NCBI GenBank assembly: GCA_037576215.1
Contig: JBANDB010000003.1
Location: 5,580,001 to 5,644,000, forward strand
DNA length: 64,000 nt
From: Armillaria gallica
Taxonomy: Eukaryota; Basidiomycota; Agaricomycetes; Agaricales; Physalacriaceae
Direction: 5' to 3'
The notes beneath the pieces are model-generated. The model saw nothing but the letters and a program-made list of their open reading frames with translations. It did not search any database and was not told the DNA's origin. How positions within the stretch are numbered: the stretch's first letter is position 1; every line of letters starts with the position of its first letter. Positions 21,896-32,244 of the stretch are shown here, piece by piece. The translations under genes and the position numbers were made by a program.

Positions 21896-22565
21896 CGCAC
21901 AATGTGGTTGCCCTTCAGGGCTCCTCCGCCATAACGGTGTATCAGTTGTCTGGCAATTTGTACATAGTGTCGGAGTATCGCTAGTTACGTTCGGTATAAA
22001 CTGTGGAGGGGACGCTGCCACCATGCCCGAGAGGATTAGATGGGCCAGCAGGGTTCTGTGTCGGCGTAACAGTAAATTGTCTATTGTTCGCCGCACCACT
22101 CATTCCGGTCGAATTAGATGATGATTGGTTTAACATAGCTAGATAATTGCGCTGTAGAATCTCAAACTGGTAGAGCGAAAGGGGCACTGGTGGCGCTGTG
22201 TTTCGACGAGGTGCTGTATTCGGTGGCTGTGGGAGAACCGTTGGAATGCCATGTTGAGAGGCGAGATCTTTCTGATCAAACGATACCCGGGAAGGGGTAG
22301 ACAAAGGGTAATTTATCGAGGCATGGTGGGAGGAAGGGAAGGATGACTCATTGACCTGGATATTTTTCGTATGTTCCTCTGACAGCAGCTGCACAGACTG
22401 ATTCGTTGATGCACCCCGCAGGTTGCCATGGAATATATTTTGCTCCGCAGCCATGCGCTGTAACAGTGCGCGATTGTTCTCGATAAACTGGATAACATGC
22501 TCCTGTAGGCCTTTCGCTCGCAATTCAGCGGGAGAAAAATCGACATAGAACATGACCATTTGCAT
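21893..22565 (-). pseudogene. GATA-type zinc-finger transcription factor gene, 3' truncated inside the finger
   Basis: The frame from 22565 (SPAELRAKGLQEHVIQFI, NRALLQRMAAEQ, then a Ser/Pro/Asn-rich linker) leads, after a one-base frame offset near 22000, to the GATA finger start [18 protein letters not shown]. The finger pattern is C-x2-C-x17-C-x2-C. Here the sequence reads HCAQ then stop, so the fourth cysteine and the basic tail are missing. The break coincides with the end of the ISG12-like remnant on the other strand. The frame is open a little upstream of 22565, so the real start is uncertain. Expected role before truncation: nuclear DNA-binding regulator. Confidence 0.65.
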
Positions 22566-23596
22566 CTGTTGTTGAGCATGGCAAGCGTTGACCGCAAGCC
22601 ACGGACTATATTTAGATTACCGGTATATACTTTTTTAGTAATATTTTTCGTCGCAACATCTCAGTGTTCAACAAACGTCTTCACACTGAGATAGATACCC
22701 AGATACGGCTCGCTACTGATGCTTGTGGGTCGGTCTGAGAAAAAATTAAAAAGAAAAGAAAAAGAAAAAGAAAAAAGAGAGAGAAAGAAAAGGGAAAGGA
22801 GGAAAGTTTCAGAAGACCTAACTGCAAATTCTAAAATAATTTTTGAGTGCCAGAAACGCGAAGTCAAAGAGGGTGGTGAAAAACGGCGCTCTGTGGACCT
22901 TTCTGATGCCCGAGGCACAGCCACATCAAGCGGCAGACCTGCCGTTCAGTAGCGGATTCATTAAACACAAGGGATGCATTCAGTTTCTGGTGCTCGAAAT
23001 TTTAATTCAAGCTTATTCATGCACATAGAATACACCCTAAAATTTTCGGACCCTCCGGGCAGTTAAGTAATTTGTGGGCCTTTTGCGAATCGTAGCAGCC
23101 AAGTTGCTACTGACCGGAGTTTTAAATTTCAGCCAAATGCGGTTCACTGCCGCGGTGATTTATCGGTGCTCGCTGTCGCAGTGAGAGCATTCAACATCGA
23201 CTGGCTGTCGGCACCTTCAATTTAGATCTTGCTTGAGGGTAATTTACAGTAAATGGACTTTTGATATCAGAAAATTTTCTCCTCGCGAGACTGAAGCTAT
23301 TTCCTTTCATGGATAAGATAAAGTAAAAATTATGGCCTTGAAATGAGGGAGATTCATAAATATTCAAGTACTGAGGATATAATCACTCAAAGAGATCTCT
23401 AGCAAATATCTGGCTGCGGTAGAGAGCAGGAGGCAGCCAGCGCAACAACTACCCGTTGCGAGACCAACGGCATCACGCCTCAAGCGGGAAATTCCGGAAT
23501 AATTCCGACTCAGTTCAAACTCCGGTCGGTAGCAGTTGCTATCAGTAGCGACCCCCAAGCATGAGTATCGAGCCAGATACCATACTCATACATATC
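22566..23596. other. Intergenic region between GATA fragment and PHD-like gene
   Basis: No supported gene. It contains the homopurine tract at 22748-22806. The A+T-richer part at 22950-23360 shows no similarity I can recognise to the SRA cassettes, so this may be native host sequence. Confidence 0.5.
22748..22806 (+). repeat. 59-nt uninterrupted homopurine tract
   Basis: Only A and G for 59 nt on the + strand, built from AAAAAG and GAAA units. Such mirror-like purine runs can form triplex DNA and also act as nucleosome-poor promoter elements. It lies about 180 bp upstream of the GATA-like frame. Confidence 0.8.
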
Positions 23597-25139
23597 CTAT
23601 AGATCCCTTTTGGCTCTCGCAATCGTGTCTTCCTTCCACGTACGACCCGGTCCACTGCTCAAGATCTGTGTGCCGTTCAACGCTTTCACAGGGTTGGCAA
23701 CAGACTGGCCACCTCCAGCAGCATTATTCATGCCAAAAGTAAACTGACCATCACCCATAGGAGTTTGCGACGGAGGTTGTTGTGAGGTAGACACAGAGTG
23801 GCTAGGAGGGATGATTTGGGACATGCTATGACTTGGAGGGGCGAGCTGAGGGTGGTGCTGAGAAGGGCTAGGCTGGTGATTCGGCTGTGGAGGTTGATAA
23901 GAAGGCTGTCCGTTCCCGAATGAGGAACGCTGAGACGCCGGGACCAACCATGGCTGCGACGGGTCGTGACCTCCGTTCGCTGGAGCTATTTGTTGCCTGC
24001 ACAAAGATAAATATACTGTATAGGGTCATACGACACACAATAAATGCACATATTGTTTTGTGCAATTTGAAGAACTCTTGCTAGCATCTCTTTGGCCCTA
24101 GCAATATCACCCTGTTGCGTTTTAAACTGATCCATGAAAATCGTATCAGGCATTCCCGCGCGATTATTGTGCAGTAAACGAAGGGCGTGCTCGTCGTTGC
24201 TAATCATGTTCCGCAGTGCCATAATACGGCTTTGAACATCTGGCGGTAGCTGAGGACGTATACCGTTGTTGGCGGCCAGGTTGTAAACACATCTCCAGCA
24301 GTAAGCTGATTGATCATTACAGTGCCTATGTCCCCAGACTGAGCACATGGTGCATTTGACGGTGGGAGAGATACCATCGTCAGCTGGATATCCATAATTA
24401 GTGATACAACCATCAAGAGAGCCGACTACCAACGCACGCTCTCCGCATTGACAGTTGAATTGCCCCTCTTCAACGTCCTTTCCGCAAATTAGGCATTTCT
24501 CGTGGAGAGAAGGTGTGGCGTGCGTGATGACCTTACAGTCCGAGAGTACCGGCCTGAGTGTTACCTCCTCTCGTCGATATCCTGGGCACCTATGCACAGT
24601 ACGATGGCCGCGGGTGGTACGTGATACATGTTCCAATAACAGGGTAAAGGACAACGACAAGACAGCGGCCTTGAATTGGTACGAAATATCGTCCAATGTC
24701 ATGTTGTTCCCGCCGAACCCCTGCCACGTTATCTCTCTGCGCGATCGTGATAGATTCGCATCTATCGTTGTCACAGTATCGGGCTTATCAGACGCCATAT
24801 TCATTTGGTCCTCGTTTTCTGCATCGACAATTGAAGCGTTGGAAGGCTCTAAAGTATCACTAGTACGGGCCTTGGTATCTCCTGCATTTTAATGTAAACT
24901 CACTAAGCTGGCAAGGGAAAATATAAGTGAGAAAGCGTACTGTATAGTATTTCATGTGCGGCGTTGAAAGTCTAAGACGGAGGCACATAAATACGATGCA
25001 GCACAGTAAACTGGACTTTCCACACCTGATAACACAAGTCACTGAGGATATCGAGACCCGTTCGATCTGGCCTTGATACAACAGAAGTTGAGCCCGAAAA
25101 ATCATCAACGGATAGGACCACATTTCGGGCACTATTCAT
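23597..25139 (-). CDS. PHD-like zinc-finger protein, 458 aa
   Basis: Exons 25026-25139, 24941-24971, 24050-24881 and 23597-23996 join in frame through GT-AG introns of 54, 59 and 53 nt. A Cys/His cluster at about residues 178-246 (CLICGKD, FNCQCG, CTMCSVWGHRHC, YCWRC) fits a C4HC3 PHD-type or related zinc finger. The WGHRHC segment is where a PHD finger has its His-Cys pair. A helical, charged segment follows, then a Pro/Gln/Ser-rich C-terminus (about 330-458). PHD fingers usually read histone tails, which would suggest a chromatin role, but the spacing is unusual and I do not recognise the family. No stop or frameshift is seen. Start chosen because it gives a clean first exon ending in a donor. 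Confidence 0.65.
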
Positions 25140-26069
25140 GAGAACGCTGAATTTCTGACAGACTCAAGATTAATCAGGAGAAACGTGCTCATGCCCATCA
25201 GGCTTACCCCAACGGTGTGAAGGTTGGGAACACTGTGACGAAGCAAGTAACTTATTGCTGCCTGTAGGTACAAGATATTGATAGGGAATATCACCTCCAC
25301 GACAATCGCAAGACACGTACAGCAACACCAGATATCTGTTCAATTGTCAGTCTAAAAAGGAATAAACCGAAATAGGCTAGTGACTATACCAATTGTGCCC
25401 CTACAATAAAAGTTGGAATAACTCCTTGAGGAATTGATGCAGCGATAACTTGTTCGGCGATAACATTTTCGGCGGTCGCTTGGAAATCTACCGAACGAGT
25501 TAATAAACGAGTTGAAATATGTGACAGCTTAACCTTGGCCGTAGACTATGAAGGGTGAAATACGACTGGCGTAGCATTGTTTTAGACACAGAAGGTTTGG
25601 ATGCCTGAGGCGTACAGATGAATCAGCAAGTCGTTACCGTTCCAGAGAACAATACAAACATGACATGCTTCTCAATATTGGCTGTTTTTTTACAGTTCTG
25701 CGATCAGATACTTTGATTAACGGAACTTCAAGGACAAACCGTTGTCAACACACCTCTTGTGCGTCTTCGCCTTCGAAGACTTTAAGAACAGCATATTTAC
25801 CGTCGACTCGAGCGAGATGCAACCGAAACTCATCCCTAACGAGGAGTTCCACTTCAGGTATGACGTCGAGTTCTCCGATTGTCTACAAAGTTCGTCAATG
25901 ATATAGTTATGGCACAGCTCAAGAAAGAGACACACTCGATCATCGGGTTCGTTCAGCGTCCTTTCGAGTCTGTCTTGGCTCGAGACTCCACTATTGATCC
26001 TGAGATGACTTGTAGCAAAGCGCTGGGCGATGTCATGAAGAGTTATCAGGGTGGTGATCTACATATCAG
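25140..26069. other. Region with unidentified short open frames
   Basis: A + strand frame at 25879-26106 (NDIVMAQLKKETHSIIGFVQ) and a + strand stretch at 25720-25870 (FAFEDFKNSIFTVDSSEMQ) look protein-like. They may be exons of one decayed gene, but I could not join them in frame with acceptable splice sites and do not recognise the product. The remainder shows nothing. Confidence 0.3.
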
Positions 26070-26644
26070 TCAGATGCAAAGGCCAAGACTAATAAGAAGG
26101 CTTTGAACTTGAAAAAGTGACATTGTCTCTTGAACTCTTGATTGGAGTTCTTGAAGTTGTCCAGCACGTCGCTTGGCAAAAATCGTGAGGTAGAATATGT
26201 TCCGGCTCGTCTCCCTCTCGATAAAATCTCGTATATCATGCAGATTCCTGACAAAATTCCGAGTTAGGTGACAAGAGTACAGGTGCGTTAAAGCTCACTC
26301 TTCGAAACTTTTGATGTGATCCAATACTACCGATGTAATTACCAACGTCTCGAGGTGTTTAGAGATTGTAACAGAAACCCTCGCACAGCGAGCGGCGATC
26401 CTTAGCGCCAGCTCCGTATTCTCCTGGGCCTGCGATATCTGCTGTAAGATAGAAGAAACGATTCCAGCAGCAGCACCAAGGGCTGGTACTGAAGTCACAG
26501 CTGCAGCCGCAGCCTAGCAGTACTAGGCATGAGCGAGGCCGTTATAATGAGGCCGTTTCTCACCTTGAGAATGTCAACAGTCATTGCGGCCAGATCGACC
26601 CCATCTTCTTCAAGACGCCGCTTCGTCCGCTTTATCCGATTCAT
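26070..26644 (-). CDS. MLKL-NTD-like four-helix-bundle protein, 157 aa
   Basis: Exons 26564-26644, 26299-26513 and 26070-26247 join in frame (157 aa) with introns of 50 and 51 nt. The pattern fits the MLKL N-terminal domain (MLKL_NTD) superfamily abundant in mushroom genomes: a short basic start (MNRIKRTKRR), an amphipathic Ala-rich helix, PALGAAAGIVSSILQQI, QENTELALRIAARCARV, then LHDIRDFIERETSRNIF and a final helix with LFQVQSLLI. In animals and fungi this four-helix bundle permeabilises membranes in regulated cell death; at the N-terminus of fungal NLR-like proteins it is an effector or adaptor domain. Here it ends right after the bundle, so it is a stand-alone domain or the remnant of a longer NLR. 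No lesion is visible. Confidence 0.72.
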
Positions 26645-26866
26645 ATTTGCGACTGAGAGGACTAGTAGTAAATGTTGTTGTTGAAGCTCAAACGTAGAAG
26701 AAAGAGAGGGGGGCACGTGTTGAGCATTGCAGGAAGCTGTTGTATAGCCACACGAGGCACTGCTTCCGCATAAGTAGCGCTAGCCGTTGCAAAAACTACC
26801 GAACTGAAGCAAAGCGATAGAGGCATGGTAAAACATAAAACGTTCCTTCACTAAGACAATAACTGA

Positions 26867-28378
26867 TCAATACAGACGCCAGCGACCCATATCGCTATAC
26901 TTGCTCTTCTGAGGACCACGCTCAAAAAGACTGAAGGGTGGCGGGACTCTGCTTTGACGCGCGCGGGGGGTAGTGGACACTTTCTGGCGCTTGCGGGGAG
27001 GAGGATCGCAGAGGGTGCTCCCTGATCTCTTGCGCGCGGGAGGTGGGGACTCGGCTTTGACGCGCAGAGGTGGGTTGGTGGAGGCGGGCACGGAAACGCC
27101 ATGACGAGTCTTGACGTCGAACTCTGGATACTGTAACAGAGGGATGTACAAGGCGGCTTTGACTGGGTACTGCAGAGTATCATCGCAGTAGTTCTCGACT
27201 TTGACTGCTGGGACAGGTGACAAAGGAGCCCCACTGTCCGAATTCAAATGAAGGGGATATGATTGGTTCAACGCAACTTGCTGTCAATTGGCTGGGAGGG
27301 TGTACAAAGACTTTCTGGACTTGTTGAAGGGAGGCAGCGTAGGTCGGAACGGGAAAAAACTCTTTGGCGCAGACGGCTCTGGCACCTTGGCAGGCTCGGT
27401 CATCTTGGTGGGAGCATCAGACTCGAGGTACACCCAGAACTTGCCTCGCGTTCAGATGAGTAGTTGGCCAGGAACGCGCTACACATCGATTCAGCCATTG
27501 TAGAGCAACAAAATGCCAGCCTCGTACCTCCAACTTGAACAAAATAACCTTGAACTCATTTCATCTCGTTTCTGGTAGCACGCCGTCGCTCTGTACAACC
27601 TGTCGTAGCGGAATCTAGCTGCAAGTCAGTCGTCGTTATGCTAACAAAAAGGGCGAGCATACCCGTTGTTGGAGGCGTATTTCAAATGAAGCCTGTATCC
27701 TCGAATAACACGCACAGGCTGGCCAGACTGCATTGTGTTCTACGAGACATCAGAAAAGTACAAGAGCATGAAAGAGGACATACCTGCAAAGCCCTGTTTC
27801 CGTGCGTGTACACCTAGTCCTTGACCTGCATCGTCCCGTCCTTGCTCCGTTCACCTAACCCAATCAGCACCAAGTAAAACATACCAGCAACACAACACAC
27901 CTTCTCCACGCAACCGACTACAAAGAAACAGTCAGACCAGACTCGACAACGAAAACAGGAGCCGCGTACATTCTATCGCCCTTGTCCTTGTTGAACTCTT
28001 CATACCCATCCGACCTGCAACACGGTCAGTAACGAGAAACCAGTATAGGCGTGCACTCAGTACGACAAACCGCGTGCTCCCTTTGTACGAGTAGATCCCC
28101 CTCCTCAGACATCCATGCACACCCGCCTCTAACACTGCCGTCCTATCCACATACCGCGTACCCACAGGCTGGCCTTCGATCTCCCCAACCGTCCCTCTAC
28201 CCAAAGCATCATCAGCAGTCCCACAGAACAAGCGAAACACATACGGATCAGCAACAGGTTTCCTGCATCGCTCCTTCACGCGCACCTCCAAATTCCGATA
28301 ATCCTTCACGATCTGCATCTCTTCCTTTCCAAACTTGCGCGTTTTCTTGAATCAGAATGCTTCGGCGGTGTAAGTCAT
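26867..28378 (-). pseudogene. SRA-YDG gene, copy C (degraded)
   Basis: Start at 28378. Codon 9, Arg CGA in other copies (AFRFKKTRK), is TGA at 28352-28354. A second stop (TGA for Gly) lies in the LPIGTRG segment near 27450. The C-terminal tail keeps VKVE, VKAE and VKAE motifs and the RKRQK stretch. The conserved last residues are frameshifted. Between this gene and the MLKL-like gene there are only about 220 bp, so the downstream spacer and CHAT partner of this unit are missing. Confidence 0.8.
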
Positions 28379-28423
28379 GTTGCTAGAGATGAAAGAAAAA
28401 AGGGAGAACTGTCCACAGCATGG

Positions 28424-28434
28424 TCTATATATGG
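28424..28434 (-). promoter_or_regulatory. Conserved TATA box of SRA copy C
   Basis: CCATATATAGA on the minus strand, 46 nt upstream of the start. Confidence 0.5.
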
Positions 28435-30512
28435 ATGTGACCCGTAAGCGCAGCCAAATCGGGTTGTCATCCAAAGTCATGCCATTGTGACTCTTTGCGA
28501 GTTTGGATGCGTGTTCCAGTCATAAAGCGATTGGAGGATACGTCGCAACAGTTTACGCGTCTTGCCGTGTTGAATAGCTTATCAGTGATGGCCACCGGTG
28601 ATCGGCAGCAGGGCCGTCCCGGGCCAAGCTTACCACGTTCAATTCTTTCAACTGCTTGACGAGTACAGCCTCGACCTTCTGTATGCCACTAGCCCTTAAC
28701 ATACATAGTTTTCACAGCAAGATTTACTACGGATATACCCTCGGGCCATGCCGCTTCTGCACAGGGATCGTCGCGAGGAGATAGACGTGTCATCGAACAT
28801 TTGGCCTTGCCTCCTACTTTTATACACTGGACAGAGATATTCCCGCTCTTTGTGTAGGCCGTGACGCGTGTGGGACCCCGGACTGTGTTGATGCCCCGCA
28901 TCCACGGCTCCACTAATCGTGATTGGAAGTACTTGCCAACAGTACATGTGTCGAATCTGCAGCATCACAGCCTACTAAATTTACTCCCTCCTGCCAAAAC
29001 ACGTCGCATATTCCCATTCAACCACTGTCCGTGTCCAGACTCCAAGCTTCATTACAGGTGCTGTTATCCAATTCTATGTGTGCAGATACAGCCTACTAAC
29101 CCTTGCCATAGATAGTCAAATATCGTTTTCACAGCACCTCACGGCAAGAGTTCACTGCTGGCAACGATATCAACTTGTCCCCGTTTGATCCATCATCCGA
29201 CGCTCGTCATCTTCCTCCTAGGCCAGCTTTGTCGTTAGCATATACAGGGTAGACGAATACGTTAAAGTCGATGATTTCGAGTCGTACCCGCATTCCCATC
29301 AGCCGACCACTCGAACTCCAGAACTTTCTCTGGTGGAGCAACCTTTTCACTCAAGCCGGACCGGCACGTCCATCCTTTCGTGCAGAACTCGTGTCTGAAC
29401 GCGCATCTCCATGACGCGATTGCAATCCCTCGGCGTGTATAAATTCCCCCACGATTTCTCAAAATACATCTACATCAATGTTTCGGCGTACTCCCCTTCG
29501 CCAGCCCGAGCCGAATATTTGGGATAAATTGTTGAGCCATGGTTCGGCTTGCAGAAGGTACAGGTTTCATCCCCATGTACTGCAGCTAATCTCGAATAAC
29601 AGCCTTAGCAAGAACATTGGTTACAATTTTGCGGACGCTTCTCACATAACACTCATTCGAATCCTTATGGATCGGCAGACCATTGCCTCGTCAAGACTGC
29701 GCTTATTTACAGTTCCACGTCACATACCTCCACCGTTTCCCAAGGAATCAATCAGCCGTTGTCTTCCTCTACACCGCCAGGGTTGCTGTTATACAATCCT
29801 TTCAACTGAATCGTCCTCCCGTTACGCGTTTTGCCGTGTTGAATAGCAGCGATGGCCTTCTGTTATGGCGCAATGATCGGCAGCAGGGTCGACCATAGCC
29901 ACGGCTATCATGCAGCAAGCAAACTAATTCAAATCAGTTCTATCTCGCTAATCTCACGTCCCTTGCAAGCCACAATTCAAAAACGACGGCGGCCTGCAGA
30001 AGGTACATCACCACATGCTTTGTCCCGAACTCGAGGAACAGCGGAAGGACACTACAAGTCCTGGTTGCGATCTCTACTGCGACCTCTGTTGGAATATATC
30101 TTCTTCACTGTTCTCTGACTCTCCTAGCGACGGTTAAATATTTGGTTCGTCTCCTGGCAAAAAATGCTCAAGTCATCACGCATGCGCATTGGATGTTTCT
30201 ACTAAATGATGCTCTCTCTTGATTGCCGCATTCTTTTTACGTTCGTATATCTAACCGGGTAGGCGCGCTTTCAAACATAACATCGTACTTTTGATAGACG
30301 CTACGATTAAATCAATGATTGACTGTCGATTATCAAGGTGCGTATCTCCTCCCTTCAGCACGTTGTTTTTGATTCTCACTCTCAATCGCCGCCAGTTTTC
30401 TTCCTGAATCTTTAGACGCCGTTGATACTTGTTGACCTGAGAATCCAGCTGCGCATAAAAACCTCGCTCAACACACGAGGCCTCTCAGTCTTGAACCCTC
30501 ACTCTTCCTATC
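28435..30512. repeat. SRA upstream conserved flank, copy C, running into the ISG12-like gene
   Basis: Same landmarks as the other flanks: CGGCAGCAGGGCCGTCCCGG near 28605, CGGATATACCCTCGGGCC near 28730, and an intact GATATTCCCGCTCTTTG empty target site near 28834. The distal part, 29960-30510, matches 21270-21660, showing that flank and ISG12-like gene were duplicated together. Confidence 0.7.
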
Positions 30513-30940
30513 ATGAGCCCTTCTTTTCTTAGATACCTTCCCCTCCCCAACCATTTTACTAAAATGCCATTCAAACGACGCACTTGTTTCGTCATCGGCG
30601 GGGTAGTCATCGGTGCAATCGCCGGTGCCTCGTTGGCACCTGTCATTGGGCCCGCTGTCGTGGGCTTGAGTGCAGCAGGGGTCGTTGCTGGTAGGCAAGC
30701 CTTATCTTCTGCCGACGATGGCTCTTATTTACCCTTACAGGCGGACTTGCTGCTATCATCCAAAGCGGTATGGGCAACGTCCCTGCTGGGGGTTTCTTCG
30801 CACATCTACAGTCTATGGCAATGGGAGGTCCTATCCGACCCGAAATTATTGTGTACATAATTCCGGGGGCAGTCATTGGAGGAATCGTGGGGGGACTGGT
30901 CGGTTGGCTTGTGCATTGGATTGTGGATTGGTTCGAGTGA
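30513..30940 (+). CDS. ISG12/IFI6-16-like small glycine-rich membrane protein
   Basis: Exon 1 is 30513-30690, with alternative start ATG at 30564. The intron is 30691-30740 (50 nt) and exon 2 is 30741-30940. The product is 125 aa from the first ATG or 108 aa from the second. It has Gly/Ala-rich hydrophobic segments (FVIGGVVIGAIAGASLAPVI, VVGLSAAGVVAGGLA), then IIQSGMGNVPAGGFF, the most family-like stretch, then a C-terminal membrane helix (AVIGGIVGGLVGWL). This layout fits the IFI6/IFI27 (ISG12) family, which in animals is interferon-induced and acts at mitochondrial membranes in apoptosis; the role in fungi is unknown. No lesion is visible. The shared 5' flank with 21669 implies a duplicated gene. 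Confidence 0.72.
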
Positions 30941-32244
30941 GTTTTCAAGGTTCTCATAATTGTAAGGAAATATTCTAATTGTTCTCAAGGAAAAGGAATA
31001 CCCGGGTCAAAGTGATTCAAGTGAAGGCGTGAGATAAAATCCCCATGTTCTATGTTTAGTGTTCGACAGGAAAATTCATGTTTCTTCTATACCCATATAA
31101 CTGAAAGGCAACGAACCAAAGTGACAAATCCGAAAGTCGTGGACCTTCACTGCTTTCGTGTTGGACATGTCGCCACCGTGAATCTGCATAGTTAATGTTA
31201 TCCCGTAGATCTCATACTTCCTGTCCGCTTAGTGTTAGCGTTGCCCCGGGATAAAGCCTTTCTTCTCTTAGCTCCTACGTTTCGACGAGTCCACATTGAC
31301 CAGCACGTATAACTCAAACCTTCATGAACTTACATGTTCTACCATGCGGTGGGCATTCCAACTATCATGACAACCACGATGAACATTCGTACATTCGACA
31401 GAACTCTTGCCCTGGCTTCCAATGAACTATCGACAGAGTGATGTTGCTATTTCATAATCACGTTTCAACACTTGGATTCATTACATTTACAGAAACCCCG
31501 CCCGTCAAACAGGTTCCCAACTTGGACTTCGTTATTGAAGCAGTTGAACGTCGTGACACGAGGATGTATGCGTGCATCCAAGACGGAATCGGTGCCCCGC
31601 CCATGTACAAGCCTTTCCTTTGTGTTCAACGTAGTTGGTCATCAAAGAAACAAGAGCTAGTGAAGATTCTTGGAAACAAACTGACAATAGGTGCCTAAGA
31701 AGTGGAACGGCGAGCTCCAAAGGGATACCAGGAAGTTGGGTTGACCGCGCCGACAAAGAAGCATTGGTTCACACTGAGGGACCGAGAACGCATCGCTGAA
31801 CATCTCTTCATTGAAGAACGCGTGACGATCGCACCGAATATTATTAGCTGGTTGGATGAAGATCCCTCCTCGGTACCAATGAAAAGTCTTGTTGGGTTAC
31901 CGAAGCGATTCGTAGTAATTGTTGGATGCGACTGAAGGCCAGAGTTACGTTGAAGTCGAACAAGTCTGAGCTGGCGGTTTGTTGAAGCAAATGCCTCATT
32001 AGTCAGTGACGCCGCGGGCCATTGGTACCAGGTCACCGTCAGAAGGTTCATAAGACCACGATGGTGTAGAGGGAAAGCAAGATCATGATCATTTCAAAAA
32101 AGGTACACAGCCATACAAACGTAATGGAATATCAACGTGAAAGAAAAGACTATTGGCATGGCTAACATGGGGCAGACGGGACACTCGAGAATGATAAGAT
32201 AGAATTTTGGCATAGGATAGAAGTGTAAGTGTGGTGGAAACATG
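30941..32244. other. Spacer between ISG12-like gene and SRA copy D
   Basis: No supported gene. The part from about 31440 matches CHAT-SRA spacers at 45140-45800 and 60100-60480 (for example the GTCAAACAGGTTCCCAACTT-type segment near 31505). It is therefore the right end of a CHAT-SRA spacer whose CHAT gene has been lost or replaced. Confidence 0.55.
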
